Of a stretch of DNA of 64,000 bases, positions 11,901 to 23,638 are shown one piece after another. The translations under genes were made by a program, and so were the position numbers. The stretch is from the NCBI GenBank assembly GCA_026413225.1, contig CM048557.1, positions 62,001 to 126,000 on the forward strand, read 5' to 3'. The DNA is from Otis tarda (lineage: Eukaryota > Chordata > Aves > Otidiformes > Otididae). Within the stretch, counting starts at the first letter, position 1, and each line of letters starts with the position of its first letter. The notes beneath the pieces were generated by a model. That model was not told where the DNA came from and did not search any database. It saw only the letters and a list, made by a program, of their open reading frames with translations.

Positions 11901-14140
11901 CGACGTTCGTGATTTTCCGGGGTTTATTTTCAGTGGGCGCCCAGGTGCAGCTGGTGGTAAACGTCGAAGCCCTGTTCGTCAGGGAAAGCCCGGAGCGCCA
12001 ATGTCTGTGCTGCTGTAGTTGGACTACCAACGGCCGCTGAGGAGCAGTAAGAGCTTGAGTGGCTGGCAGTTTTGGTGTGAGAGCAATGGTCCGACGTTCG
12101 TGATTTTTCGGGGTTTTTTTTCAGGGGGCGCCCAGGTGCAGCTGGTGGTAAACGTCGAAGCCCTGTTCGTCAGGGAAACCCCGGAGCCCCAATGTCTGTG
12201 CTGCTGTAGGTACACTACCAACGACCGCTGAGGAGCAGCAAGAGCTTGAGTGTCTGGCACTTTTGGTGTGGGAGCAATCATCTGACGTTCGTGACTTTTC
12301 GGGGTTTATTTATAGGGAGCATCCTGGTGCAGCTGGTAGTAAACGTCGAAGCCCTGTTCATCAGGAAGAGCTCGGAGCCCCAATGTGTGTGCTGCTGTAG
12401 GTGCGCTGGCAATGGCCGCTGAGGAGCAGCAAGAGCTTGAGTGGCTGGCAGTTTTGGTGTGGGAGCAATGGTCCGACGTTCGTGATTTTTCGGGGTTTTT
12501 TTTCAGGGGTGCGTAGGTGCAGCTTGTGGTAAACGTCGAAGCCCTGTTCGTCAGGGAAAGCCCGGAGCCCCAGTGTCTGTGCTGCTGTAGTTGGACTGCC
12601 AATGGCCACTGAGGAGCAGCAAGAGCTTGAGTGGCTGGCACTTTTGGTGTGGGAGCAATTGCCCGACGTTCGTGATTTTTCAGGGTTTTTTTCAGTGGGC
12701 GCCCACTTGCAGCTGGTGGTAAACGTCGAAGCCCTATTCATCAGGGAAAGCTCTGAGCTCCAATATCTGTGCTACTGTAGGTGCGCTGCCAATGGCCGCT
12801 GAGGAGCAGCAAGAGCTTGAGTGGCTGGCACTTTTAATGTGGGAGCAATGGTGCGACGTTCGTGATTTTTCGGGTTTCTTTTTCAGTGGGCGCCCAGGTG
12901 CAGCTGGTGGTAAACGTCGAAGCCCTGTGCGTCAGGGAAAGCCCGGAGCCCCAATGTCTCTACTGCTGTAGGAGCGCTGACAAAGGCCGCTGAGGAGCAG
13001 CAAGAGCTTGAGTGGCTGGCACTTTTGGTGTGGGAGCAATGCTCTGACGTTCGTGATTTTTCTGGTTTTTTTTTCAGTGGGCGCCCAGGTGAGGCTGGTG
13101 GTAAACGTCGAAGCCCTGTTCTTCAGGGAAAGCCCAGAGCCCCAATGTCTGTGCTGCTGTACGTGCGCTGCCAACGGCAACTGAGGATCAGCAAGAGCTT
13201 GAGTGGCTGGCACTTTTGGTGTGGGACAAATCGTCTACGTTCGTGATTTTTCGATGTTTTTTTTCAGGGGGCTCCCTGGTGCTGCTGGTGGTAAACGTCG
13301 AAGCCCTGTTCGTCAGGGAAAGCCCGGAGCCCCAATGTCTGTGTTGCTGTATATGCACTGCCAAAGGCCGCTGAGGAGCAGCAAGAGCTTGAGTGGCTGG
13401 CACTTTTGGTGTGGGAGCAATGGTCCGACGTTCGTCATTTTTCGGGGTTTTTTTTCAGGGGGCACCCAGGTGCAGCTGGTTTGAAACGTCGAAGCCCTGT
13501 TCGTCATAGAAAGCCCAGAGCCCCGATATCTGTGCTACTGTAGGTGCGCTGCCAATGGCCGCTGAGGAGCAGCAAGAGCTTGAGTGGCTGGCACTTTTGG
13601 TATGGGAGCAATCATTCTGACGTTCGTGATATTTCGGGTTTCTTTTTCAGTGGGCGCCCTCGTGCAGCTGGTGGTAAAGGTCGAAACCCTGTTCTTCAGG
13701 GAAAGCCCGGAGCGCCAATGCCTGTGCTGCTGTAGGTGCGCTGCCAATGGCTGCTGAGGAGCAGCAAGAGCTTGAGTGGCTGGCACTTTTGGTGTGGGAC
13801 CAAGGGTCCGACGTTCGTGATTTTTCGCGTTTTTTTTTCAGGGGTGTCCCAGGTGCAGCTGTTGGTAAACTTCCAAGCCCTGTTCGTCAGTGAAAGCCCG
13901 GAGCCCCAGTGTCTGTGGTGCTGTAGGTGCGCTACCAATGGCCGCTGAGGAGCAGCAAGAGCTTGAGTGGCTGGCACTTTTGGTGTGGGAGCAATGGTCC
14001 GACGTTCGTGATTTTTTGGGGTTTATTTTCAGTAAGCGCCCACGTGCAGCTGGTGGTAAACGTCGAAGCCCTGTTCTTCAGTGAAAGCGGGGAGCACCAA
14101 TGTCTGTGGGGCTGTAGGTGCGCTGCCAATGGCCGCTGAG
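8925..14140 (+). repeat. Duplicated monomer block ~8.9-10.5 kb / ~12.9-14.1 kb
   Basis: Monomer variants of 8,925-10,510 recur in order at 12,932-14,140. The offset falls from about 4,007 bp at the left through 3,817 bp to 3,626 bp at the right, stepping by whole monomers. Examples are the GGGGGCTCCCTGGTGCTGC variant at ~9,263 and ~13,267, and the CAGTAAGCGCCCACGTG variant at ~10,404 and ~14,030. This indicates an older higher-order duplication followed by loss of single units in one copy. Confidence 0.7.
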
Positions 14141-15067
14141 GAGCAGCAAGAGCTTGAGTGGCTGGCACTTTTGGTGTGGGAGCAATGGTCCGACGTTCGT
14201 GATTTTTCGGTGTTTTTTTCAGGGGGCGCCCAGGTGCAGCAGGTGGTAAACGTCGAAGCCCTGTTCGTCAGGGAAAGCCCGCAGCAGAAATATCTGTGCT
14301 GCTGTAGGTGGGCTGCCAATGGCCGCTGAGGAGCAGCAAGAGCTTGAATGGCTGGCACTTTTGGTGTGGGAGCAATGGTCTGACTTTTGTGATATTTCGG
14401 GGTTTATTTCAGGGGCCGTCCACCTGCAGCTGGTGATAAATGTCGAAGCCCTGTTCGTCAGGGAAAGCCCGGAGCCCCAGTGTCTGTGCTGCTGTAGTTG
14501 GACTGCCAATGGCCGCTGAGGAGCAGCAAGAGCTTGAGTGGCTGGCACTTTTGGTGTGGGAGCAATGGTCCGACGTTCGTGATTTTTAGTGGGTTTTTTT
14601 CAGGGGCACCCTGGTGCAGCTGGTCGTGAAAGTCGAAGCCCTGTTCGTCAGGGAAAGCCCGGAGGCCCAGTGTCTGTGCTGTGAGATGCTCTGCCAGTGG
14701 CCGCTGAGGAGCAGCAAGAGCTTGATTAGCTGTCACCTTTGGTGTGGGAGAAATGGTCCGACGTTCGTGATTTTTCGGGTTTTTTTTTAGGAGGCGCCCT
14801 GGTGCAGCTGGTGGTGAGCGTCGAAGCCCTGTTCGTCAGTGAAAGCGGGGAGGCCCAATGTCTGTGCTGCTGTAGGTGCACTCCGAATGGCCGCTGAGGA
14901 GCAGCAAGAGCTTGAGTGGCTGGCACTTTTGGTGTGGGAGCAATGGTCCAACGTTCGTGATATTTCGGGGATTTTTTTCAGGAGCCGTATAGCTGCAGCT
15001 GGTGGTAAATGTCGAAGCCCTGTTCGTCAGGGAAAGCCCGGAGCCCCAGTGTCTGTGCTGCTGTAGG

Positions 15068-18000
15068 TGCGCTACGAATGGCCGCTGAGGAGCAGCAAGA
15101 GTTTGAGTGGCTGGCACTTTTGGTGTGGGAGCAATCATCCGACGTTCGTTATTTTTCGGGATTTTTTTTCAGTGGGCGCCCAGGTGCAGCTGGTGGTTAA
15201 CGTCAAAGCCCTGTTCGTCAGGGAAAGCCCGGATCCCCAATGTCTGTGGTGCTGTAGGTGTGCTGCCAATTGCCGCTGAGGAGCAGCAAGAGCTTGAGTG
15301 GCTGGCACTTTTGGTGTGGGAGCAATCGTCCGATGTTCGTGATTTTTCGGGTTTTTTTTTCAGTGGGCGCCCAGGTGCAGCTGGTGGTGAACGTCGAAGC
15401 CCTCTTCGTCAGGGAAAGACCGGAGCCCCAATGTCTGTTCTGCTGCAGATGAGCTGCCAATGGCCACTGAGGAGCAGCAAGTGCTTGAGTAGCTACACCT
15501 TTAGTGTGGGAGCAATGGTAAGACATTCGTTATTTGTAGGGGTTTATTTTCAGGGGCGCCCAGGTTCAGCTGGTGGTAAACGTCGAAGCCCTGTTCGTCA
15601 GAGAACGCCCGGAGCCCCAATATCTGTCCTGCTGCAGATGCCCTGCGCATGGCCGCTGAGGAGCAGCAATAGCTTGAGTAGCTGGCACCCTCGGTGTGGG
15701 AGCAACCGTCCGACGTTCGTGATCTTTAGGGGTTTATTCACGGGGCGCCCACGTGCAGCTAGTGGTGAACGTCGAAGCCCTGTTTATCAGGGATAGCCCG
15801 GAGTCCCAATGTCTGTGCTGCTGTAGGGGCGCTGCGAATGGCCGCTGAGGAGCAGCAAGACCTTGAGTGGCTGGCACTTTTGGTGTGGGAGCAATGGTCC
15901 GACATTTGTGATATTTCGGGGTTTTTTTTCAGGGGCCATCCACCTTTAGCTCGTGTTAAATTTCAAAGCCCTGTTCGTCAGGGAAAGCCCGGAGCCCCAG
16001 TGTCTGTGCTGTTAGATGCTCTGCCACTGTCCGCTGAGGAGCAGCAAGAGCTTGATTAGCTGTCGCCTTTGGTGTGGGAGCAATGGTCCGACTTTCATGA
16101 TTTTTCGGGGTTTTTTTCCAGGGGGCGCCCAGGTGCAGCTGGTGGTAAATGTCGAAGCCCTGTCCGTCAGGGAAAGCCTGGAGTCCCAGTGTCTGTGCTG
16201 CTGTAGGTTTGCTGCCAATGGCCGTTGAGGAGCAGCAAGAGCTTGAGTGGCTGGCACTTTTGGTGTGGGAGCAATGGTCTGACTTTTGTGATATTTCGGC
16301 GTTTATTTCAGGGGCCGTCCACCTGCAGCTGGTGGTAAATGTCGAAGCCCTGTTCGTCAGAGAAAGCCCGGAGCCCCAGTGTCTGTGCTGCTGTAGTTGG
16401 ACTGCCAATGGCCGCTGAGGAGGAGCAAGAGCTTGAGTGGCTGGCTCTTTTCGTGTGGGAGCAATCATCCGATGTTCGTGATTTTTCGGGGTTTTTTTTC
16501 AGGGGCGCCCTCCTGCAGCTGGTGGTGAACGTCGAAGCCCTGTTCGTCAGGGAAAGCCCAGAGCCCCAGTGTCTGTGCTGCTGTAGGTGCGCTGCCAATG
16601 GCCGCTGAGGAGCAGCAAGAGCTTGAGTGGCTGGCACTTTTGGTGTGGGAGCAATCATCTGACGTTCGTAATTTTTAGGGGTTTTTTCCCAGTGAGCGCA
16701 CTGGTGCAGCTGGTGGTAAAGGTCGAAGCCCTGTTCGTCAGGGAAAGCCCGGAGCCCCAGTGTCTGTGCTGTGAGATGCTCTGCCAATGGCCACTGAGGA
16801 GCAGCAAGAGCTTGATTAGCCATCATCTTTGGTGTGGGAGCAATGGTCCGACGTTCGTGATTTTTCGGGGTTTTTTTTTAGGAGGCGCCCTGGTGCAGCT
16901 GGTGGTGAACGTCGAAGCCCTGTTTATCAGGGAAAGCCCGGAGCCCCAGTGTCTGTGCTGCTGTAGGTGCGCTACCAATGGCCGCTGAGGAGCAGCAAGA
17001 GCTTGAGTGGCTGGCACTTTTGGTGTGGGAGCAATGGTCCGACGTTTCTGATATTTCGGGGTTTATTTCAGTGGCCGTCCACCTGCAGCTGGTGGTAAAT
17101 GTCGAAGCCCTGTTCGTCAGAGAAAGCCCGGAGCCCCAGTGTCTGTGGTGCTGTAGATGGGCTGTCAATGGCCGCTGAGGATCATCAAGAGCTTGAGTGG
17201 CTGGCACTTTTGGTGTGGGAGCAATGGTCCGACATTTGTGATTTTTTGGGTTTTTTTCAGGGGCCGTCCACCTGCAGCTCGTGTTAAATGTCGAAGCCCT
17301 GTTCGTCAGGGAAATCCCGGAGCCCCAGTGTCTGTGCTGTTATATGCTCTGCCATTGTCCGCTGAGGAGCAGCAAGAGCTTGATTAGCTGTCGCCTTTGC
17401 TGTGGGAGCAATGGTCCGACTTTCATGGTTTTTCGGGGTTTTTTTCCAGGGGGCGCCCAGGTGCAGCTGGTGGTAAATGTCGAAGCCCTGTCCGTCAGGG
17501 AAAGCCTGGAGTCCCAGTGTCTGTGCTGCTGTAGGTTTGCTGCCAATGGCCGTTGAGGAGCAGCAAGAGCTTGAGTGGCTGGCACTTTTGGTGTGGGAGC
17601 AATGGTCTGACTTTTGTGATATTTCGGCGTTTATTTCAGGGGCCGTCCACCTGCAGCTGGTGGTAAATGTCGAAGCCCTGTTCGTCAGAGAAAGCCCGGA
17701 GCCCCAGTGTCTGTGCTGCTGTAGTTGGACTGCCAATGGCCGCTGAGGAGGAGCAAGAGCTTGAGTGGCTGGCACTTTTCGTGTGGGAGCAATCATCCGA
17801 TGTTCGTGATTTTTCGGGGTTTTTTTTCAGGGGCGCCCTCCTGCAGCTGGTGGTGAACGTCGAAGCCCTGTTCGTCAGGGAAAGCCCAGAGCCCCAATGT
17901 CTGTGCTGCTGTAGGTGCGCTGCCAATGGCCGCTGAGGAGCAGCAAGAGCTTGAGTGGCTGGCACTTTTGGTGTGGGAGCAATCATCTGACGTTCGTAAT

Positions 18001-19930
18001 TTTTAGGGGTTTTTTCCCAGTGAGCGCACTGGTGCAGCTGGTGGTAAAGGTCGAAGCCCTTTTCGTCAGGGAAAGCCCGGAGCCCCAGTGTCTGTGCTGT
18101 GAGATGCTCTGCCAATGGCCACTGAGGAGCAGCAAGAGCTTGATTAGCCATCATCTTTGGTGTGGGAGCAATGGTCCGACGTTCGTGATTTTTCGGGGTT
18201 TTTTTTTAGGAGGCGCCCTGGTGCAGCTGGTGGTGAACGTCGAAGCCCTGTTCGTCAGGGAAAGCCCGGAGCCCCAGTGTCTGTGGTGCTGTAGGTGCGC
18301 TACGAATGGCCGCTGAGGAGCAGCAAGAGTTTGAGTGGCTGGCACTTTTGGTGTGGGAGCAATCATCCGACGTTCGTTATTTTTCGGGATTTTTTTTCAG
18401 TGGGCGCCCAGGTGCAGCTGGTGGTTAACGTCAAAGCCCTGTTCGTCAGGGAAAGCCCGGATCCCCAATGTCTGTGGTGCTGTATGTGCGCTGCCAATGG
18501 CCGCTGAGGAGCAGCAAGAGCTTGCGTGGCTGGCACTTTTGGTGTGGGAGCAATCGTCCGATGTTCGTGATATTTCGGGTTTTTTTTTCAGTGGGCGCCC
18601 AGGTGCAGCTGGTGGTGAACGTCGAAGCCCTCTTCGTCAGGGAAAGACCGGAGCCCCAATGTCTGTTCTGCTGCAGATGAGCTGCCAATGGCCACTGAGG
18701 AGCAGCAAGTGCTTGAGTAGCTACACCTTTAGTGTGGGAGCAATGGTAAGACATTCGTTATTTGTAGGGGTTTATTTTCAGGGGCGCCCAGGTTCAGCTG
18801 GTGGTAAACGTCGAAGCCCTGTTCGTCAGAGAACGCCCGGAGCCCCAATATCTGTCCTGCTGCAGATGCCCTGCGCATGGCCGCTGAGGAGCAGCAATAG
18901 CTTGAGTAGCTGGCACCCTCGGTGTGGGAGCAACCGTCCGACGTTCGTGATCTTTAGGGGTTTATTCACGGGGCGCCCACGTGCAGCTAGTGGTGAACGT
19001 CGAAGCCCTGTTCGTCAGGGAAAGCCCAGAGCCCCAGTGTCTGTGCTGCTGTAGGTGCGCTGCCAATGGCCGCTGAGGAGCAGCAAGAGCTTGAGTGGCT
19101 GGCACTTTTGGTGTGGGAGCAATCATCTGACGTTCGTAATTTTTAGGGGTTTTTTCCCAGTGAGCGCACTGGTGCAGCTGGTGGTAAAGGTCGAAGCCCT
19201 GTTCGTCAGGGAAAGCCCGGAGCCCCAGTGTCTGTGCTGTGAGATGCTCTGCCAATGGCCACTAAGGAGCAGCAAGAGCTTGATTAGCCATCATCTTTGG
19301 TGTGGGAGCAATGGTCCGACGTTCGTGATTTTTCGGGGTTTTTTTTTAGGAGGCGCCCTGGTGCAGCTGGTGGTGAACGTCGAAGCCCTGTTTATCAGGG
19401 AAAGCCCGGAGCCCCAGTGTCTGTGCTGCTGTAGGTGCGCTACCAATGGCCGCTGAGGAGCAGCAAGAGCTTGAGTGGCTGGCACTTTTGGTGTGGGAGC
19501 AATGGTCCGACGTTTGTGATATTTCGGGGTTTATTTCAGGGGCCGTCCACCTGCAGCTGGTGGTAAATGTCGAAGCCCTGTTCGTCAGAGAAAGCCCGGA
19601 GCCCCAGTGTCTGTGGTGCTGTAGATGGGCTGTCAATGGCCGCTGAGGATCATCAAGAGCTTGAGTGGCTGGCACTTTTGGTGTGGGAGCAATGGTCCGA
19701 CATTTGTGATTTTTTGGGTTTTTTTTCAGGGGCCGTCCACCTGCAGCTCGTGTTAAATGTCGAAGCCCTGTTCGTCAGGGAAATCCCGGAGCCCCAGTGT
19801 CTGTGCTGTTAGATGCTCTGCCAATGTCCGCTGAGGAGCAGCAAGAGCTTGATTAGCTGTCGCCTTTGGTGTGGGAGCAATGGTCCGACTTTCATGGTTT
19901 TTCGGGGTTTTTTTCCAGGGGGCGCCCAGG
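15068..19930 (+). repeat. Recently amplified higher-order block in array 1
   Basis: Three nested near-identical duplications are visible. About 15,068-15,780 matches 18,296-19,008 (offset 3,228 bp). About 15,950-16,960 matches 17,278-18,288 (offset 1,328 bp, seven monomers). About 16,555-17,460 matches 19,023-19,928 (offset 2,468 bp). The segment 16,555-16,960 is therefore present three times, also at ~17,883 and ~19,023. Rare variants such as GTAAGACATTCGTTATTTG and GAGATGCTCTGCC are shared between copies, so unequal exchange here is younger than in the rest of the array. Confidence 0.85.
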
Positions 19931-22205
19931 TGCAGCTGGTGGTAAACGTCGAAGTCCTGTTCGTCAGAGAACGCCCGGAGCCCCAACGTCTGTCCTGCTG
20001 TAGATGCCCTGCGCATGGCCGCTGAGGAGCATCAATAGCTTGAGTCGCTGTCACCTTTGGTATGGGAGCAATGGTCCGACTTTCATGATTTTTCGGGGTT
20101 TTTTTCCAGGGGGCGCCCAGGTGCAGCTGGTGGTAAATGTCGAAGCCCTGTTCGTCACGGAAAGCCCGGAGCACCAATGTCTGTGCTGCTGTAGGGGCGC
20201 TGAGAACGGCCGCTGAGGAGCAGCAAGAGCTTGAGTGGCTGGCACTTTTGGTGTGGGAGCAATGGTCCGACGTTCGTGATTTTTCGGGGTTTATTTTCAG
20301 GATCCGTATACCGCCCAGGTGCAGCTGGTGGTGAAAGTCGAAGCCCTGTTCGTCAGGGAAAGCCCGGAGCCCCAATGTCTCTGCTGCTGTAGGTGCACTG
20401 CGAATGGCCGCTGAGGAGCAGCAAGAGCTTGAGTGGCTGGCACTTTTGGTGTGGTAGCAACGGTCTGACGTTCGTGATTTTTCGGGGATTTTTTCAGGGG
20501 ACGCCCAGGTGCAGCTGGTGGTAAATGTCAAAGCCCTGTTCGTCAGAGAAAGCCCGGAGCCCCAATGTCTGTGGTGCTGTAGGTGTGCTGCCAATGGCCG
20601 CTGAGGAGCAGCAAGAGCTTGATTGGCTGGCACTTTTGGTGTGGGAGCAATTGTCCGACGTTTGTGATATTTCGGGGTTTATTTCAGGGGCCGTCCAGCT
20701 GCAGCTCGTGTTAAATGTCGAAGCCCTGTTCATCAGAGAAAGCCCGGAGCCCCAACGTCTGTGCTGCTGTAGTTGGACTGCCAATGGACGCTGAGGAGCA
20801 GAAGAGCTTGAGTGGCTGGCACTTTTGGTGTGGGAGCAATGGTCCGATGTTCGTGATTTTTAGGGGTTTTTTTTGAGGGGCGCCCTGGTGCAGCTGGTGG
20901 TAAACGTCGAAGCCCTGTTCGTCAGGGAAAGCCCAGAGCCCCAATGTCTGTGCTGCTGTAGGTGCGCTACCAATGGCCGCTGAGGAGCAGCAAGAGCTTG
21001 ATTAGCTGTCACCTTTGGTGTGGGAGCAATCGTCCGACGTTCGTGATTTTTCGGGGTTTTTTTTCAGGAGGCGCAAAGCTGCAGCTGGTGGTGAACGTCG
21101 AACCCCTGTTCATCAGGGAAAGCCCGGAGCCCCAATGTCTGTGCTGCTGTAGGTGCGCTGCCAATGGCCGCTGAGGAGCAGCAAGAGCTTGCGTGGCTGG
21201 CACTTTTGGTGTGGGTGCAATGGTCCGACGTTCGAGATTTTTCTGTTCTTTTCTTCAGGGGGCGCCGACGTGCATCTGGTGGTAAACGTCGAAGCCCTGT
21301 TCGTCAGAGAAAGCCCGGAGCCCCAATGTCTGTCCTGCTGTAGTTGGACTGCCAATGGCCGCTGAGGAGGAGCAAGAGCTTGAGTGGCTGGCACTTTTGG
21401 TGTGGGAGCAATGGTCTGACGTTTGTGATATTTCGGGGGTTTATTTCAGGGGCCGTCCACCTGCAGCTCTTGTGTAAATGTCGAAGCCCTGTTCATCAGG
21501 GAAAGCCCGGAGCCCCAATGTCTGTGCTGCTGTAGGTGCGCAGCCAATGGCCGCTGAGGAGCAACAAGAGCATGAGTGGCTGGCACTTTTGGTGTCGGAA
21601 CAATGGTCCGACGTTCGTGATTTTTCGGGGTTTTTTTTCAGTGGGCGCCCACTTGCAGCTGGTGGTAAACGTCAAAGCCCTGTTCGTCAGGGAAAGCCCT
21701 GAGCCCCAATGTCTGTGCTGCTGTAGGTGCGCTGCCAATGGCCGCTGAGGAGCAGCAAGATCTTGAGTGGCTGGCACTTTTGGTGTGGGAGCAATGGTCC
21801 AACGTTCGTGATTTTTCGGGGATTTTTTTCAGGAGCTGTATACCTGCATCTGGTGGTGAACATCCAAGCCCTGTTCATCAGGGAAAGCACGGAGCCCCAG
21901 TGTCTGTCCTGCTGTGTATGCGCTGTGAATGGCCGCTGAGGAGCAGCAAGAGCTTGAGTAGCTGGCACTTTTGGTGTGGGAGCAGTCATCCGACATTCGT
22001 GATTTTTCGGGGTTTTTTTTCAGGGAGAGCTCTTGTGCTGCTGGTGGAAAACGTCGAAGTCCTGTTCGGCAGGGAACACCCGGAGCTCCAATGTCTGTGC
22101 TACTGTAGGTGCGCTGCAAATGGCCGCTGAGGAGCAGCAAGAGCTTGAGTGGCTGGCACTTCTGGTGTGGGATCTATCGTCCAACGCTCGTGATTTTTAG
22201 GAACT

Positions 22206-22882
22206 TTGCTAACTCTGCAGCAGGTGTATGTGGTGTCAAAAGTCAGAGTCCTGATTGCCTAGGAAAGACCGGAGCCCCAATGTTGGTGGGCTTGTAGATG
22301 CGGTGGCAAGAGATGGTGAGGAGCAGCAAGAGCTTTCAGAGCTGACACTTCTGCTGTGGGATCTATCGTCCAACGTTCGTGATATAGAAGAGATTTTTTT
22401 CACTCGGCGGCGGTAATTACATGCTGGTAAAAGTCAGAGTGCTGTTGTTCTAGGAAATTTCGAACCCCCAATGTTTGTGAGCCTGTAGATGCGGTGGCAA
22501 GAGCCAGGCAGGAGAAGCAAGAGCTTTCAGAAATGTCACTTCTGGTGTGGGAGCAGTTTTCTGACGTTTTTGATTTTTAAGATTTTTTTTTCAAAGGGGA
22601 CTGCCGAGTTGAGGTGATGGTCAATGTCAGAGTCCTGGTGTCCCAGGAAATGCCGGATCCCCAATGTTTGTGAGCCTGTAGATGTGGTGCCTAGAGCTGG
22701 TGAGAAGGAGCAAGAACTTACAGAGCTGACACTTCTGGTGTGGGAGCAGCTGTCCGACGTTCATCATTTTTAAGATGCGTTTTAACACTAGGCGGGCAGC
22801 TGGAGCTGGTGTTAAATGTAGGAGTCCTGGTGGTCTAGGAAATCCCGGATTTCCGTCTAGGAAAGCCCACAGCTCAGATTTT
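22206..22882 (+). repeat. Degenerate satellite monomers at the array-1 edge
   Basis: About four strongly diverged units of ~190 bp; their GTAGATGYGGTGSC starts fall near 22,294, 22,484 and 22,677. They keep the array-1 frame (AGGAGCAGCAAGAGC, CACTTCTGGTGTGGGAG, GACGTT, T-rich tract) but read GAGCTTTCAGAGCTGACACT, which resembles array 2 (GGGCTTTCAGAGCAGCC). They look like unhomogenised intermediates between the two satellites. The last unit is cut at ~22,882 by the proviral LTR. Confidence 0.8.
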
Positions 22883-22917
22883 TGAGAACTGTCCTGGTTC
22901 TCCTTCAAGTAGGTATG

Positions 22918-22923
22918 TTTATT
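22918..22923 (-). terminator. LTR polyadenylation signal AATAAA
   Basis: TTTATT on the plus strand is AATAAA in the provirus orientation, 35 bp before the LTR end. Confidence 0.65.
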
Positions 22924-22987
22924 GTGCGCAGATGCACGGGGGATCGCTCCACCACAAGCGTGCATGCCCGAGGTAGCAAACGGTCCC

Positions 22988-22999
22988 ATTTTTATAAAA
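22988..22999 (-). promoter_or_regulatory. TATA-like box of the 3' LTR
   Basis: The minus strand reads TTTATAAAAATGG about 70 bp upstream of the LTR polyadenylation signal, the normal position for a retroviral U3 promoter. Confidence 0.6.
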
Positions 23000-23558
23000 T
23001 AAAACAATGAATATTCAATTGACGCCTATACATATTCATTACCTAAACCCGCCTACTCTCTCTTCGTATGCTAATTAGCTTATCAGTCCTTCGCGCTTGC
23101 ACAAATTCTCCCAATAATTGTGGGCAGGGGTCTTCAGTGGTCTTTGGGAGGAAGGCCGTAGGTCTTCTTCATGGTGTACTTTTCACCTTTAGCCTAGAAT
23201 GCAATGATCCTGCAAGCTTGCAGTGTTCTTATCAGCTTGAGCTGATTCATGTCCTTGTTAACCATCTGTTTTCCTTTAGCAAGGAGGTTTATAGATGTAT
23301 TTGTGACACATGCCACCCTGTTTTTGAATTCTTGTTCTTTCTGATCACTCCCTTGAGATCATGCAAGACTGTTTCTCAGTCCTTACAAATGAGTCCTTCG
23401 TCAGGAAAAGAAAAAAAGACGGACTTCCTCCTCCATTAATTGTTTCTCTAAGCTATATGGTTACATGACAATGTTTTATAAGTATATTCTTTAAGTGCAT
23501 ACATATATAGTTGTGATTAACTTATTTTTCCCATTTCTATGTGGTCTCCTATATCAAT

Positions 23559-23569
23559 CCCCCCTTTTT
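23559..23569 (-). other. Polypurine tract (second-strand primer site)
   Basis: The minus strand reads AAAAAGGGGGG followed by AT and the LTR start TG. This is the typical retroviral polypurine tract directly upstream of a 3' LTR, and it supports the element's orientation and LTR boundary. Confidence 0.8.
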
Positions 23570-23638
23570 ATCACACTAAGTAAATTCTTTTACTTAAACA
23601 GTTTCCCTGAATGATATGAAGCATCATACATAAATGTT
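23570..23638 (-). other. Residual proviral sequence before the polypurine tract
   Basis: About 70 bp of AT-rich sequence lies between the foreign LTR and the polypurine tract. No env coding remains. I recognise nothing else in it. Confidence 0.5.

Larger units (their letters stand above)
1..22205 (+). repeat. Satellite array 1: ~191-bp tandem monomer, about 116 copies
   Basis: Head-to-tail monomers, all in one orientation. Unit starts (GGTGCGCTGCC or variant) fall at about 2, 193, 384, 575, 766 and 959, and the 191-bp step persists to ~22,200. Each monomer contains in order: a GC-rich start, GCTGAGGAGCAGC, CTTTTGGTGTGGGAGCAATG, GTCCGACGTTC, a TCGGGG plus T7-9 tract, two E-box-like hexamers (CAGGTG or CACGTG, then CAGCTG), GGTAAACGTCGAAG and a short dyad CCCTG-TTCGT-CAGGG. 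Some units are 188-189 bp, for example those reading GTGAGATGCTCTGCC near 14,690 and 16,775. Because 191 is not a multiple of three, the reading frame shifts every unit, so the array is non-coding. The unit length matches known avian centromeric satellites; identity to any named satellite is inference. Confidence 0.97.
22883..23556 (-). mobile_element. 3' LTR of the minus-strand provirus (~674 bp)
   Basis: On the minus strand it begins TGATATAGGAG directly after the polypurine tract and ends CAGTTCTCA, giving TGA...TCA termini. It contains a TATA-like box and, ~75 bp further, an AATAAA polyadenylation signal close to the end, so U5 is short. Satellite sequence resumes immediately beyond 22,882. 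It could be solo-derived from another ERV, but the adjoining polypurine tract favours the same provirus. Confidence 0.75.

Noticed and set aside
1..22205. Many open frames of 60-239 codons on both strands, e.g. 15,107-15,796 and 18,335-19,054
   Set aside because: They are satellite monomers read in frames that shift by 191 bp per unit. The same peptides recur in all frames and on both strands, with no domain or codon bias.
23068..23439. 123-codon open frame inside the 3' LTR
   Set aside because: It is antisense to the LTR U3 region and has no protein similarity I recognise.
23570..23638. Possible env remnant before the polypurine tract
   Set aside because: It is only ~70 AT-rich bases, with no glycoprotein features or open frame.
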